Assembly (NCBI GenBank): GCA_050944055.1
Contig: JBMNQI010000079.1
Coordinates: forward strand, 1-7,969
DNA: 7,969 nt
Source: JBMNQI01 sp050944055
GTDB taxonomy: Bacteria > Bacillota > Clostridia > Oscillospirales > Oscillospiraceae
Direction: 5' to 3'
Numbering within the stretch: position 1 is the stretch's first letter; each line of letters opens with the position of its first letter. The notes beneath the pieces were generated by a model, which was not told the DNA's origin, searched no databases, and saw nothing but the letters and a program-made list of their open reading frames with translations. Of this stretch, positions 1-6,036 are shown one piece after another. Both the position numbers and the translations under genes were made by a program.

Positions 1-807
1 GACCTGAGGGATTTCAACACAATTTCCGAGCAAGTGCACAACCTCTGCCGCCTGGCTCCCGCGGGCGATCACCACGTTCAGGACCTGCATTTCGCGGGCG
101 GTATACAGGCATTGCTGGCAGAACTGTCAAGCCATGGTTTAATATGCAAAAATGTCATAACTGCAACGGGAAAAACACTGTTTGAGAATATTGCAAATAT
201 TAGAGTTAAGGATTATAATGTGATCAGGCCTTATGATAAGCCATATTCGGAGACCGGCGGGCTTGCCGTACTTTTCGGCAACTTAGCCCCCGAGGGCGCC
301 GTCGTAAAACGCTCCGCCGTCGCTCCGGAAATGCTGAAGCATACCGGCCCCGCGCGCGTATTCAACAGCGAGGACGAGGCCGTAGCGGCCATTTACGCGG
401 GCGGCATTAAAAGCGGCGATGTCATTGTTATTCGATACGAGGGGCCGAAAGGCGGCCCGGGTATGCGCGAAATGCTCTCGCCGACTTCCGCAATTGCCGG
501 CATGGGGCTCGACAAATCCGTAGCCCTTATTACGGACGGGCGGTTTTCCGGAGCGACTCGCGGCGCCTCCATAGGACATGTCTCCCCGGAGGGGGCGAGC
601 GGAGGGCTTATAGCCCTTATTGAAGAAGGCGACCTTATCGCCATCGATATACCGAATTACAGCCTAGAGCTTTTGGTGGACGAGGAGACTCTCTCCAAGA
701 GACGGGAAAAATGGACATACCCGGAGCCGAGGGTAAAGAAGGGGTGGCTTGCGCGCTATTCAAGCCTCGTCACATCCGCCTCGGAGGGCGCGGTATTAAG
801 AGTATAA
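1..807 (+). CDS. ilvD: Dihydroxy-acid dehydratase, C-terminal part (5' end outside window)
   Basis: IlvD dehydrates 2,3-dihydroxy-3-methylbutanoate and the matching isoleucine precursor to the 2-keto acids in cytosolic valine, leucine and isoleucine synthesis, using an iron-sulfur cluster and Mg2+. The frame is open from base 1, so 268 codons of a protein usually about 550-570 residues long are visible; the N-terminal half with most cluster cysteines lies upstream. Recognisable segments are NLCRLAPAG near codons 14-22, SETGGLAVLFGNLAPEGAVV, YEGPKGGPGMREML, and the family signature TDGRFSGATRG at about codons 178-188. The serine at codon 183 matches the conserved serine proposed as catalytic base. 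The C-terminus (SASEGAVLRV) is a normal IlvD end, so the gene is intact at its 3' side. A GTG at 34 is internal, because the homology continues upstream of it. A strong terminator follows 22 bases after the stop. The family assignment is near certain; cofactor details are from family knowledge. Confidence 0.97.
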   Translation, partial: DLRDFNTISEQVHNLCRLAPAGDHHVQDLHFAGGIQALLAELSSHGLICKNVITATGKTLFENIANIRVKDYNVIRPYDKPYSETGGLAVLFGNLAPEGAVVKRSAVAPEMLKHTGPARVFNSEDEAVAAIYAGGIKSGDVIVIRYEGPKGGPGMREMLSPTSAIAGMGLDKSVALITDGRFSGATRGASIGHVSPEGASGGLIALIEEGDLIAIDIPNYSLELLVDEETLSKRREKWTYPEPRVKKGWLARYSSLVTSASEGAVLRV

Positions 808-829
808 CTCAAAAGCGAATTTATGAGCT

Positions 830-869
830 AAAACTGCCCCTGCAGTTTTACTTGCGGGGGCAGTTTTTT
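830..869 (+). terminator. Intrinsic terminator after ilvD
   Basis: A 15-bp stem pairs 830-844 (AAAACTGCCCCTGCA) with 853-867, with a single G-T wobble. The loop is 8 bases (845-852) and a run of six T's follows at 864-869. It lies between the ilvD stop and the ribosome binding site of the next gene, so it should separate ilvD transcription from the redox operon. Confidence 0.92.
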
Positions 870-907
870 GTAAAGTCTCGAAACAACACAAGGGGGAAGC
901 CAGTTTA

Positions 908-3025
908 ATGGGCACTGTAAAACTCACTGTCAACGGACAGTCTGTCCAGGCCCGGGAGGGCATGAGCGTGCTGGACGCCGCGCTCGAGGCGGGCGTCTAT
1001 ATCCCGCATCTCTGTTCGCATCCCGATCTTGAAACACAGGGCGGATGCAATCTCTGTGTCGTTGAAATTGAAGGAAGGGAAGGCGTACATAAGTCCTGCC
1101 AGATTCCGGCCGAGGAAGGCATGGTGGTAAACTCAAAGACGGCAAAGGCCAACCATGTGCGCGCGGTCGCGCTTGAATTCATGCTTGCGGGCCATCCCCA
1201 CGACTGCACCGGCTGCAAAATGTACCTCAACTGCGAGCTGCAGGCGTTATTGCAGTATACGGGCGTCGTACATTCACGCCTGCGCGACATAGAGAAAACA
1301 ACCACACGGATTAATACGAACAACCCGCTCATCGTGCGCGAGATGGAGAGGTGCATACAGTGCGGACGGTGCATCAGGGCCTGCGCCGATATGCGCGGAG
1401 TCGGGATACTGCAGTACAATAAAAAGGACGCAGAGTCCTACGTCGGCACGCAGAACGACATGCCTCTGGCCGACGCGGGATGCCGCTTCTGCGGCGCGTG
1501 CGTCGAAGTCTGCCCCACCGGGGCGCTTGTCGACGTCGAGGGAGTGTTCCGCAAGGACCTGCCGCGCGATTTGGCGCTGGTGCCGTGCAAGGCGGAATGC
1601 CCCGCGCATATTGACATTCCGCGCTATGTGCGTTATGTAAACCAAGGCGAATATTCCAAGGCTGTCGGTGTGATAAGGGAGAAGGTCCCGTTCCCGCACG
1701 CCCTGGGCTATGTTTGCAACCACCGCTGCGAAACGGGCTGCAAGCGCGAAAAGCTGAACGAGGCCGTATCCATCAGGGAGCTCAAGCGCTTTGCCGTGGA
1801 GCACGATACGCAGCAGGTCTGGAAGGGGAAGGGCTTAAGCAAGCCCCAAACAGGCAGGAAGATCGCAATAATCGGAGCCGGGCCCACGGGGCTTACAGCT
1901 GCGCTGTATCTTAAAAAACTCGGCCACGATGTTACGGTTTTCGAGCGCCTGCCCATAGCGGGCGGGATGATGACCTCCGGCATGCCGGCTTACCGCATAC
2001 CGGGCGAGGACGTTCAGAAAGAGATAGATTATATTGCCGAAGCCGGAGTCAGGATAATCTGCAATAAGAACATAGAGTCGGTTACCGCCCTCAAGAACGA
2101 GGGCTACGACGCGGTTTTGGTGGCGATCGGCGCGTCCAGGGGCAAGAAGCTTACATATTTGCCAGGCGCGGATTTTAACAGCGTTTTTGCCGCGGTCGAT
2201 CTTTTAAGAGCCAACCGCCTCGGCCTGCCTATAGAGCTCGGAGATACGGTTACGATAATAGGCGGCGGAAACGTCGCGTACGACTGCGCGCGCACCATCG
2301 TGCGCATGGGCAGGAAGGTCAACGTCGTATGCCTTGAAGAGGGCGAAGCGATGCTGGCCGACCGCGAGGAGATCGAGGAAGGCCGCGAGGAGGGCGTCAT
2401 CCTCTACGATGGCTATACGAATATTGCGATCGAGGGGACAAAGGAAAAGGTCACGGGGCTTCGCGTGCAGAAGGTCGAGTGCTTCCATTTTGACGAGAAC
2501 CGCCAGCTTGTATGCACAGTCGTGCCCGACTCCGAGATGGTCATACCGACCGATTCCATAGTCTTCGCCGCCGGTCAGGTGACCGACCTCACGCCGGAAT
2601 TCGGCCTTGAACTTAACAGGTTCGGATACCCTGTCGGAGACTACGATAAGCTTACGACGAGCGCCGAGGGCGTTTTCGCAGCGGGCGACGTAATTACGGG
2701 CACCAGGTTCGTAATAGAAGCTATAGCCCAGGGCAGAAAAGCGGCCTCCGCTATAGACCGCTATCTCGGCGGCGACGGCGAGATTGACGAGGAGCTTGTG
2801 CCGTTTGAGAAGCCGGACCCGAATATCGGGAAGATTGAAGGCTTTGCCGCTGAAAAACGCGTCAACGTTGCCGTCAGGCCTGCCGAAGATAGAATGCTTG
2901 ACTTCAAGCCGCTCAACGGCGGGTTCACATGCGACGAGGCTAAATGCGAAGCCGGCCGCTGCCTCCAGTGCGACCTGCGTAAGGACATTACGAAGGTCAA
3001 TGTCTGGACCGAGTATTCAAAGTAG
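908..3025 (+). CDS. NuoG/hydrogenase-type Fe-S domain fused to GltD-like FAD/NAD(P)H oxidoreductase
   Basis: A 705-residue cytosolic redox protein with no signal peptide. The N-terminus (about 1-75) is a [2Fe-2S] ferredoxin fold with C36, C47, C50 and C64 in NuoG spacing. Next is a His-Cys3 [4Fe-4S] site (H96, C100, C103, C109), then a 2x[4Fe-4S] ferredoxin (C149/152/155/159 and C192/195/198/202). This is the order found ahead of the catalytic domain in [FeFe] hydrogenases. From about residue 225 it becomes a GltD/NfnB-like module: C227/C231 and C270/C274/C278, an FAD dinucleotide fold IIGAGPTGLTAA (321-332), an NAD(P)H fold IIGGGNVAYD (450-459) and the second FAD motif VFAAGD (589-594). A C-terminal cluster (C675, C680, C685, C688, including RCLQC) ends it. 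ATG 908 follows AGGGGG at 891-896. The protein probably moves electrons between NAD(P)H and a low-potential acceptor with the downstream protein. The domains are clear; substrate and partner are inferred. Databases may call it glutamate synthase beta-like, but no GltA is nearby. Confidence 0.93.
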   Translation: MGTVKLTVNGQSVQAREGMSVLDAALEAGVYIPHLCSHPDLETQGGCNLCVVEIEGREGVHKSCQIPAEEGMVVNSKTAKANHVRAVALEFMLAGHPHDCTGCKMYLNCELQALLQYTGVVHSRLRDIEKTTTRINTNNPLIVREMERCIQCGRCIRACADMRGVGILQYNKKDAESYVGTQNDMPLADAGCRFCGACVEVCPTGALVDVEGVFRKDLPRDLALVPCKAECPAHIDIPRYVRYVNQGEYSKAVGVIREKVPFPHALGYVCNHRCETGCKREKLNEAVSIRELKRFAVEHDTQQVWKGKGLSKPQTGRKIAIIGAGPTGLTAALYLKKLGHDVTVFERLPIAGGMMTSGMPAYRIPGEDVQKEIDYIAEAGVRIICNKNIESVTALKNEGYDAVLVAIGASRGKKLTYLPGADFNSVFAAVDLLRANRLGLPIELGDTVTIIGGGNVAYDCARTIVRMGRKVNVVCLEEGEAMLADREEIEEGREEGVILYDGYTNIAIEGTKEKVTGLRVQKVECFHFDENRQLVCTVVPDSEMVIPTDSIVFAAGQVTDLTPEFGLELNRFGYPVGDYDKLTTSAEGVFAAGDVITGTRFVIEAIAQGRKAASAIDRYLGGDGEIDEELVPFEKPDPNIGKIEGFAAEKRVNVAVRPAEDRMLDFKPLNGGFTCDEAKCEAGRCLQCDLRKDITKVNVWTEYSK

Positions 3026-3036
3026 GAGGGGACGAG

Positions 3037-3687
3037 ATGAACTGCGATAAGAAGCATGATTTCCTTCCGCCGATGGAAGAGGTAATAAACCGCGGTGAAG
3101 AGCTCTGCCCGGTAGCCTGGGCGCTTGACCTGATGACAAAAGCCCGCGCCGAGGCCTGCGGCCGCGACGTTATGTGCCGCGACGGGCTCAACCAGATAGT
3201 ACATATCCTCTCCGACGATGTGCGCGGGCGCGGCGAAACCGATGATTTGGAGCTGCTTAAGGACCTTCTCGGCGTTATCGCGGAGCAGGCCGGCTGCGAT
3301 ATGGCAAGGTACGCGGCAAACTGCGTGCTCAAATCCATAGAGCTCAACGTCGAAGAGTGGGAAATGCACATAAAGCGCAAACGCTGCACGGCGCTTTACT
3401 GCAAGAGCTATTACACCGTGCACGTTTCTCCGGAAAAATGCACAGGCTGCGGGAAGTGCTTATCCGTATGCCCCGCGGGCGCGATTGCCGGCGGCGAGGG
3501 GCTTATTCACGTCGTGGACAACGACAAATGCACTCGCTGCGGAGCATGCTTTGAAGCCTGCCCGGACGAGGCGTTTATTAAAGCGGGCGGAGTAAAGCCC
3601 AGGGTCCCGGAAAGCCCCGTTCCTGTCGGCAGCTTCCAGGCCGGCGGCGGCCTGCGAAGGCGCAGGCGCGGTGGGACAGAAAACTGA
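3037..3687 (+). CDS. NuoF/HydB C-terminal-like protein with N3-type region and 2x[4Fe-4S] ferredoxin, lacking the NADH/FMN domain
   Basis: A 216-residue protein starting 11 bases after the preceding stop, with AGGAGGGG at 3024-3031 five bases before the ATG, so it is probably translated in the same operon. Residues about 30-110 resemble the cluster-N3 region at the C-terminus of NuoF, HndC and HydB. There the ligands are usually CxxCxxC plus a distant cysteine; here the first group reads C41-x2-D44-x2-C47, with C87 the likely distant ligand, so the middle cysteine is aspartate. Residues 132-178 form a bacterial ferredoxin with C135/138/141/145 and C165/168/171/175. The FMN/NADH-binding domain that precedes this region in NuoF is missing, and ATG 3037 lies directly at the ribosome binding site, so this is not an obvious truncation. 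The C-terminus is low-complexity and ends with a run of five arginines (207-211). It most likely acts as an electron-wire subunit for the upstream FAD protein, which supplies the NAD(P)H-reactive flavin. The domain call is firm; the complex is inferred. Confidence 0.9.
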   Translation: MNCDKKHDFLPPMEEVINRGEELCPVAWALDLMTKARAEACGRDVMCRDGLNQIVHILSDDVRGRGETDDLELLKDLLGVIAEQAGCDMARYAANCVLKSIELNVEEWEMHIKRKRCTALYCKSYYTVHVSPEKCTGCGKCLSVCPAGAIAGGEGLIHVVDNDKCTRCGACFEACPDEAFIKAGGVKPRVPESPVPVGSFQAGGGLRRRRRGGTEN

Positions 3688-3695
3688 AGAGAAGC

Positions 3696-3727
3696 AAAAT
3701 CCTCCTGTTTCAAACAGGAGGATTTTT
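3696..3727 (+). terminator. Intrinsic terminator after the redox operon
   Basis: A perfect 14-bp stem pairs 3696-3709 (AAAATCCTCCTGTT) with 3713-3726 across a 3-base loop, and ends in five T's (3723-3727). It begins 9 bases after the stop of the ferredoxin-like gene. The A-run on the left arm could give termination on the minus strand as well. Confidence 0.93.
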
Positions 3728-3875
3728 ATCGGTTGCATTGATTTGCTGTGAAATGGGCGGCTCCGTCCCTTATAGTCTGAAATCCCGGGCAAAACATAGT
3801 AATAGCGGCGACTATGGTGTCGCAGACGCGGAAGAATTATATTAAAAATGTTTTACATGGTTTGGCGCTGTATAT
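3728..3875. other. Intergenic stretch without recognisable gene
   Basis: These 148 bases lie between the terminator of the redox operon and the minus-strand tRNA terminator. I find no ORF with a ribosome binding site. Two mutually exclusive short hairpins share bases 3811-3812: CATAGT (3795-3800) with ACTATG (3811-3816), and GCGAC (3808-3812) with GTCGC (3819-3823). No promoter of convincing quality is visible, so no RNA gene is called. Confidence 0.5.
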
Positions 3876-3905
3876 AAAAAATCCCCGTGATAATTATCAC
3901 AGGGA
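3876..3905 (-). terminator. Intrinsic terminator of the tRNA-Arg gene
   Basis: Read on the minus strand, an 11-bp stem (TCCCTGTGATA with TATCACGGGGA, one T-G wobble, nominal 2-base loop that would open to a larger one) spans 3882-3905. A run of six T's follows (plus-strand A's at 3876-3881). The stem starts immediately after the encoded CCA, leaving almost no trailer apart from the hairpin. Confidence 0.9.
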
Positions 3906-3982
3906 TGGCACGCCGTGAGGGATTCGAACCCCCGGCCTTCTGGTCCGTAGCCAGACGCTCTATCCAGCTGAGCTAACGGCGC
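3906..3982 (-). tRNA. tRNA-Arg (anticodon ACG)
   Basis: The reverse complement folds as a complete cloverleaf. The 7-bp acceptor stem is GCGCCGT with ACGGCGT (first pair G-U). The D arm is GCTC/GAGC around AGCTGGATA. The anticodon stem TCTGG/CCAGA holds loop CTACGGA with anticodon ACG. The variable loop has 5 bases, and the T arm GGGGG/CCCTC holds TTCGAAT. Discriminator G is followed by an encoded CCA, giving 77 bases. ACG reads CGN arginine codons; A34 in this tRNA is normally edited to inosine by TadA, which is family knowledge and not visible here. It is a stand-alone gene with its own promoter and terminator. Confidence 0.97.
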
Positions 3983-4001
3983 ATAATTTGCGTGCCTGAC
4001 T

Positions 4002-4030
4002 ATATTAGCACATAGCTAAGAGAAATGCAA
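4002..4030 (-). promoter_or_regulatory. Promoter of tRNA-Arg (extended -10)
   Basis: On the minus strand, a -35-like TTGCAT (plus 4025-4030) is separated by 17 bases from TAATAT (plus 4002-4007). TGC directly before the -10 makes a TGn extended -10 element. Transcription would start near plus 3995, about 13 bases before the tRNA 5' end. The -35 match is weak (3 of 6), so the extended -10 probably carries recognition. Confidence 0.65.
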
Positions 4031-4069
4031 GTATTTTTTCCGCTTTGTTTTTCGGTTACAATACATTAA

Positions 4070-4099
4070 TTGACTTAGGACGATATACTATGTTATAAT
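4070..4099 (+). promoter_or_regulatory. Strong sigma-A promoter of the methyltransferase-ecf-truA operon
   Basis: TTGACT (4070-4075, 5 of 6 to consensus) and a perfect TATAAT (4094-4099) are separated by 18 bases. TGT directly before the -10 adds an extended TGn element, and AT-rich sequence lies upstream of the -35. The start of transcription would fall near 4106, about 50 bases before the ATG of the methyltransferase gene. No other comparably good promoter is visible downstream, so it probably drives the run of genes through truA. Confidence 0.8.
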
Positions 4100-4107
4100 A
4101 TCAAATT

Positions 4108-4120
4108 GACATATTATGTC
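4108..4120. repeat. 13-bp palindrome at the promoter start site (possible operator)
   Basis: GACATA-T-TATGTC is a perfect inverted repeat about one single base. It begins roughly two bases after the expected transcription start of the promoter at 4070-4099. That position is where a repressor could block initiation or early elongation. The repeat is seen directly; a regulatory role is inferred, and no binding protein can be named. Confidence 0.45.
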
Positions 4121-4155
4121 TGGCAGGAAATGACGCGCAGATTGAGGGAAGCCGA

Positions 4156-5025
4156 ATGTGGATTTCAGACAAGTGGACGGATTTTGAGCTTATCGACTGC
4201 GGCTCCGGCGAAAAGCTGGAGCGCTGGGGAGATAAGATCCTGCTGCGCCCGGATCCCCAGGCTATATGGAAGCCGGAAAGGTCAAACAGCCTCTGGCGCA
4301 GGCCGGACGCGAGCTATCGCCGCTCCAACACGGGCGGCGGGGAATGGAACACAGCCGGTATTGATGAGAGATGGCATGTCTCATACGGCAGGCTCCGCTT
4401 CCAGGTCGGACTTATGAATTTCAAGCACACGGGAATATTCCCGGAACAGGCCGTCAACTGGGACTTCATCATGGATACGATAAGCACCGCCGGACGTTCT
4501 GTGAATGTTTTGAACCTTTTTGCGTACACGGGAGGAGCGACCATAGCTGCGGCCGCCGCAGGCGCGAGAGTCTGCCATGTCGACGCGGCCAAGGGCATGG
4601 TATCGTGGGCAAAGGAGAACGCCCGCCTCTCCGGCCTTTCGGACAGGCCGATCCGCTGGATTGTGGATGACTGCAGGAAGTTCGTAGAGCGCGAGATAAG
4701 GCGCGATCGCCGTTATGACGCTGTTATTATGGATCCCCCGTCGTATGGGCGCGGCCCGTCGGGCGAGATTTGGAAGCTGGAGGACGACTTATACGATTTT
4801 GTGAGCCTCGTTTCCGGCGTCCTTTCCGATACGCCCCTGTTTATTATAATCAATTCGTATACGACTGGGCTTGCCCCTTCGGTTCTCAAATACCTGCTCG
4901 AGCTGATTTTTGTAAAGAAATACGGCGGCAGGGCGGAGGCCGACGAGCTGGGGCTGCCCGTCACAGAGACCGGGTCTTGCCTGCCGTGCGGCGCGGCCGG
5001 GCGCTGGATAGCCGAACGGCGTTAG
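4156..5025 (+). CDS. Class I SAM-dependent methyltransferase, RlmI/COG1092-like
   Basis: A 289-residue cytosolic protein whose C-terminal two thirds is a Rossmann methyltransferase domain. Motif I is NVLNLFAYTGGATIAAA (117-133), the SAM-ribose acidic position is in HVDAAKGM (141-148), D171/D172 would contact the adenine, and the catalytic motif is DPPSYGRG (193-200). DPP(S/Y)-type motifs and the NLFAYTGG loop are typical of the COG1092 family, which includes the 23S rRNA cytosine methyltransferase RlmI. The N-terminal PUA domain of E. coli RlmI (about 396 residues) is absent, so the target RNA cannot be assigned. ATG 4156 follows GAGGG (4144-4148) at 7 bases. The gene is first behind the promoter at 4070-4099 and lies 12 bases before ecfA1. 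It is most likely an RNA methyltransferase, in keeping with truA at the other end of the operon. The fold is certain; the substrate is unknown. Confidence 0.88.
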   Translation: MWISDKWTDFELIDCGSGEKLERWGDKILLRPDPQAIWKPERSNSLWRRPDASYRRSNTGGGEWNTAGIDERWHVSYGRLRFQVGLMNFKHTGIFPEQAVNWDFIMDTISTAGRSVNVLNLFAYTGGATIAAAAAGARVCHVDAAKGMVSWAKENARLSGLSDRPIRWIVDDCRKFVEREIRRDRRYDAVIMDPPSYGRGPSGEIWKLEDDLYDFVSLVSGVLSDTPLFIIINSYTTGLAPSVLKYLLELIFVKKYGGRAEADELGLPVTETGSCLPCGAAGRWIAERR

Positions 5026-5037
5026 AAAGGTACTGCT

Positions 5038-5904
5038 ATGGCTAAAATAATCGAGACAGAGGACCTCTGTTTTTACTATGATGCCGGGCCGGGCGAAGCT
5101 GTGCACAACGTTCTCGACAAGATAACGCTGAAGATCGAGAAAGGCAGCTTTGTCGCCGTGCTGGGCCATAACGGCTCTGGCAAGTCCACGCTGGCCAAGC
5201 ATCTCAACGCGATACTGCTGCCGACGGGCGGCCGGGTATACGTTTCCGGTATAGACACACGGGAAGCGGAAAAGCTTATTGACGTCCGCAGGACGGTCGG
5301 CATGGTGTTTCAGAACCCGGACAACCAGATTGTGGCGAACGTAGTGGAGGACGACGTGGCCTTCGCGCCGGAAAACCTGGGAGTGCCCTCCGAGGAGATT
5401 AGGCACCGCGTGGATGAGGCGCTGCGCCAGGTCGGGATGTATGATTTCCGCCTGCACGCTCCCCATCTCCTCTCCGGCGGCCAGAAGCAGAGGGTCGCGA
5501 TTGCGGGGGTTATCGCCATGCTTCCCGAATGTATCGTGCTGGACGAGCCGACAGCCATGCTGGACCCTTCGGGGCGGACCGAGGTACTGGATACTATAAT
5601 GCGGCTCAACCGTGAAAAGGGAATAACCGTAATTTTGATCACGCACCATATGGAAGAGGCCGCGCTGGCCGACCGGGTGGTGGTAATGTCGAACGGAAGC
5701 GTAGTCGCCGACGGCCCCCCGAGGCGTGTCTTCACTCATGTCGAGGAGCTGCGCAAGGAGGGCCTGTCTTCGCCCGACACGGTCCGCCTGCTGTACGAGC
5801 TTCGCAAGCACGGAATGGAAGTAAACCTTGAAGCGCTGACTGTCGGGGAATGCGCCGAGGAGATATACAGGGCGCTTTCCGGAGCAGAATCAAGCGATGC
5901 GTAA
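5038..5904 (+). CDS. ecfA1: ECF transporter ATPase subunit EcfA1
   Basis: A 288-residue ABC ATPase, one of the two nucleotide-binding subunits that energise energy-coupling factor uptake of vitamins or metal ions at the inner face of the membrane. Visible motifs are Walker A GHNGSGKST (43-51), Q-loop Q92 in VFQNPDNQ, signature LSGGQKQRVA (145-154), Walker B CIVLDEPT (165-172) with catalytic E170, and switch histidine H203 in ITHHMEEA. FQNPDNQ is typical of Ecf/Cbi ATPases, and its place first in the pair makes it EcfA1. The C-terminal extension after about residue 230 is the usual dimerisation and coupling region. ATG 5038 follows AGAAAGG (5024-5030) at 7 bases, only 12 bases after the methyltransferase stop, so the two are co-transcribed. 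All catalytic residues are present. The A1/A2 labels follow order and motif style. Confidence 0.96.
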   Translation: MAKIIETEDLCFYYDAGPGEAVHNVLDKITLKIEKGSFVAVLGHNGSGKSTLAKHLNAILLPTGGRVYVSGIDTREAEKLIDVRRTVGMVFQNPDNQIVANVVEDDVAFAPENLGVPSEEIRHRVDEALRQVGMYDFRLHAPHLLSGGQKQRVAIAGVIAMLPECIVLDEPTAMLDPSGRTEVLDTIMRLNREKGITVILITHHMEEAALADRVVVMSNGSVVADGPPRRVFTHVEELRKEGLSSPDTVRLLYELRKHGMEVNLEALTVGECAEEIYRALSGAESSDA

Positions 5905-5938
5905 ACGGGGCGGCCTGCGCGCCTGCGCCGCTTTGTTC
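5904..5938 (+). other. Potential GC-rich hairpin in the ecfA1-ecfA2 gap
   Basis: Bases 5904-5914 can pair with 5927-5937 (core GCGGC/GCCGC, three G-T wobbles, A-T ends) around a 12-base loop, starting at the last base of the ecfA1 stop. Only an interrupted T stretch follows (TTTGTTCTTT overlaps the right arm), so it is a weak candidate for an attenuator or an mRNA-processing structure. It is not a clear terminator. Confidence 0.3.
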
Positions 5939-5971
5939 TTTCGTTCGCCGTAAAAATGATAGATGACCTGA

Positions 5972-6027
5972 AAAACGCCTGACCGTCAAAAGATACTTAA
6001 GTTATGAGAGGCAGGCAGTTTTGGAGG
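5972..6027 (+). promoter_or_regulatory. Potential hairpin abutting the ecfA2 ribosome binding site
   Basis: AAAACGCCTG (5972-5981) can pair with CAGGC-A-GTTTT (6012-6022), giving 10 bp with one bulged A around a 30-base loop. The right arm stops one base before the Shine-Dalgarno GGAGG at 6023-6027. The loop contains the 8-bp palindrome ACTTAAGT (5995-6002). Such a fold could modulate ribosome access to ecfA2. The pairing is visible; its use is inferred. Confidence 0.35.
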
Positions 6028-6036
6028 AAACATTAA

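Noticed and set aside
1..807. ilvD as a truncated pseudogene
   Set aside because: The reading frame is open to base 1 and homology continues to the edge, so the missing half is a window effect.
808..907. T-box or branched-chain amino acid riboswitch linked to ilvD
   Set aside because: The region is too short, has no T-box consensus or specifier loop, and lies downstream of ilvD; the only structure is a simple terminator.
908..3025. Annotation as a [FeFe] hydrogenase, suggested by the N-terminal cluster order
   Set aside because: The H-cluster domain motifs are absent; after about residue 225 the protein is a GltD-like FAD/NAD(P)H module.
2761..3423. Minus-strand open frame of 220 codons opposite the redox operon junction
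   Set aside because: It spans the junction of two well-supported plus-strand genes and shows no family features.
3906..3982. tRNA-Arg gene as an integration site for a mobile element
   Set aside because: No integrase gene, no direct repeat of the tRNA 3' end elsewhere in the window, and no foreign-looking composition nearby.
4106..4111. Second perfect -35 hexamer TTGACA just after the main promoter
   Set aside because: No -10-like hexamer lies 16-19 bases downstream; the hexamer instead overlaps the palindrome at 4108-4120.
4789..5811. Long open frame on the minus strand (340 codons) across the end of the methyltransferase gene and ecfA1
   Set aside because: It is antisense to two clear genes with intact motifs, and the translated sequence resembles no family; it reflects high-GC codon usage of the real strand.
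5956..5982. Tiny ORF MIDDLKNA in the ecfA1-ecfA2 gap
   Set aside because: No ribosome binding site precedes it, and eight codons are expected by chance.
6004..6036. Ten-codon frame MRGRQFWRKH ending directly before the ecfA2 TTG
   Set aside because: It has no convincing Shine-Dalgarno and contains the ecfA2 Shine-Dalgarno within it; its value is only to show that ecfA2 cannot start further upstream.
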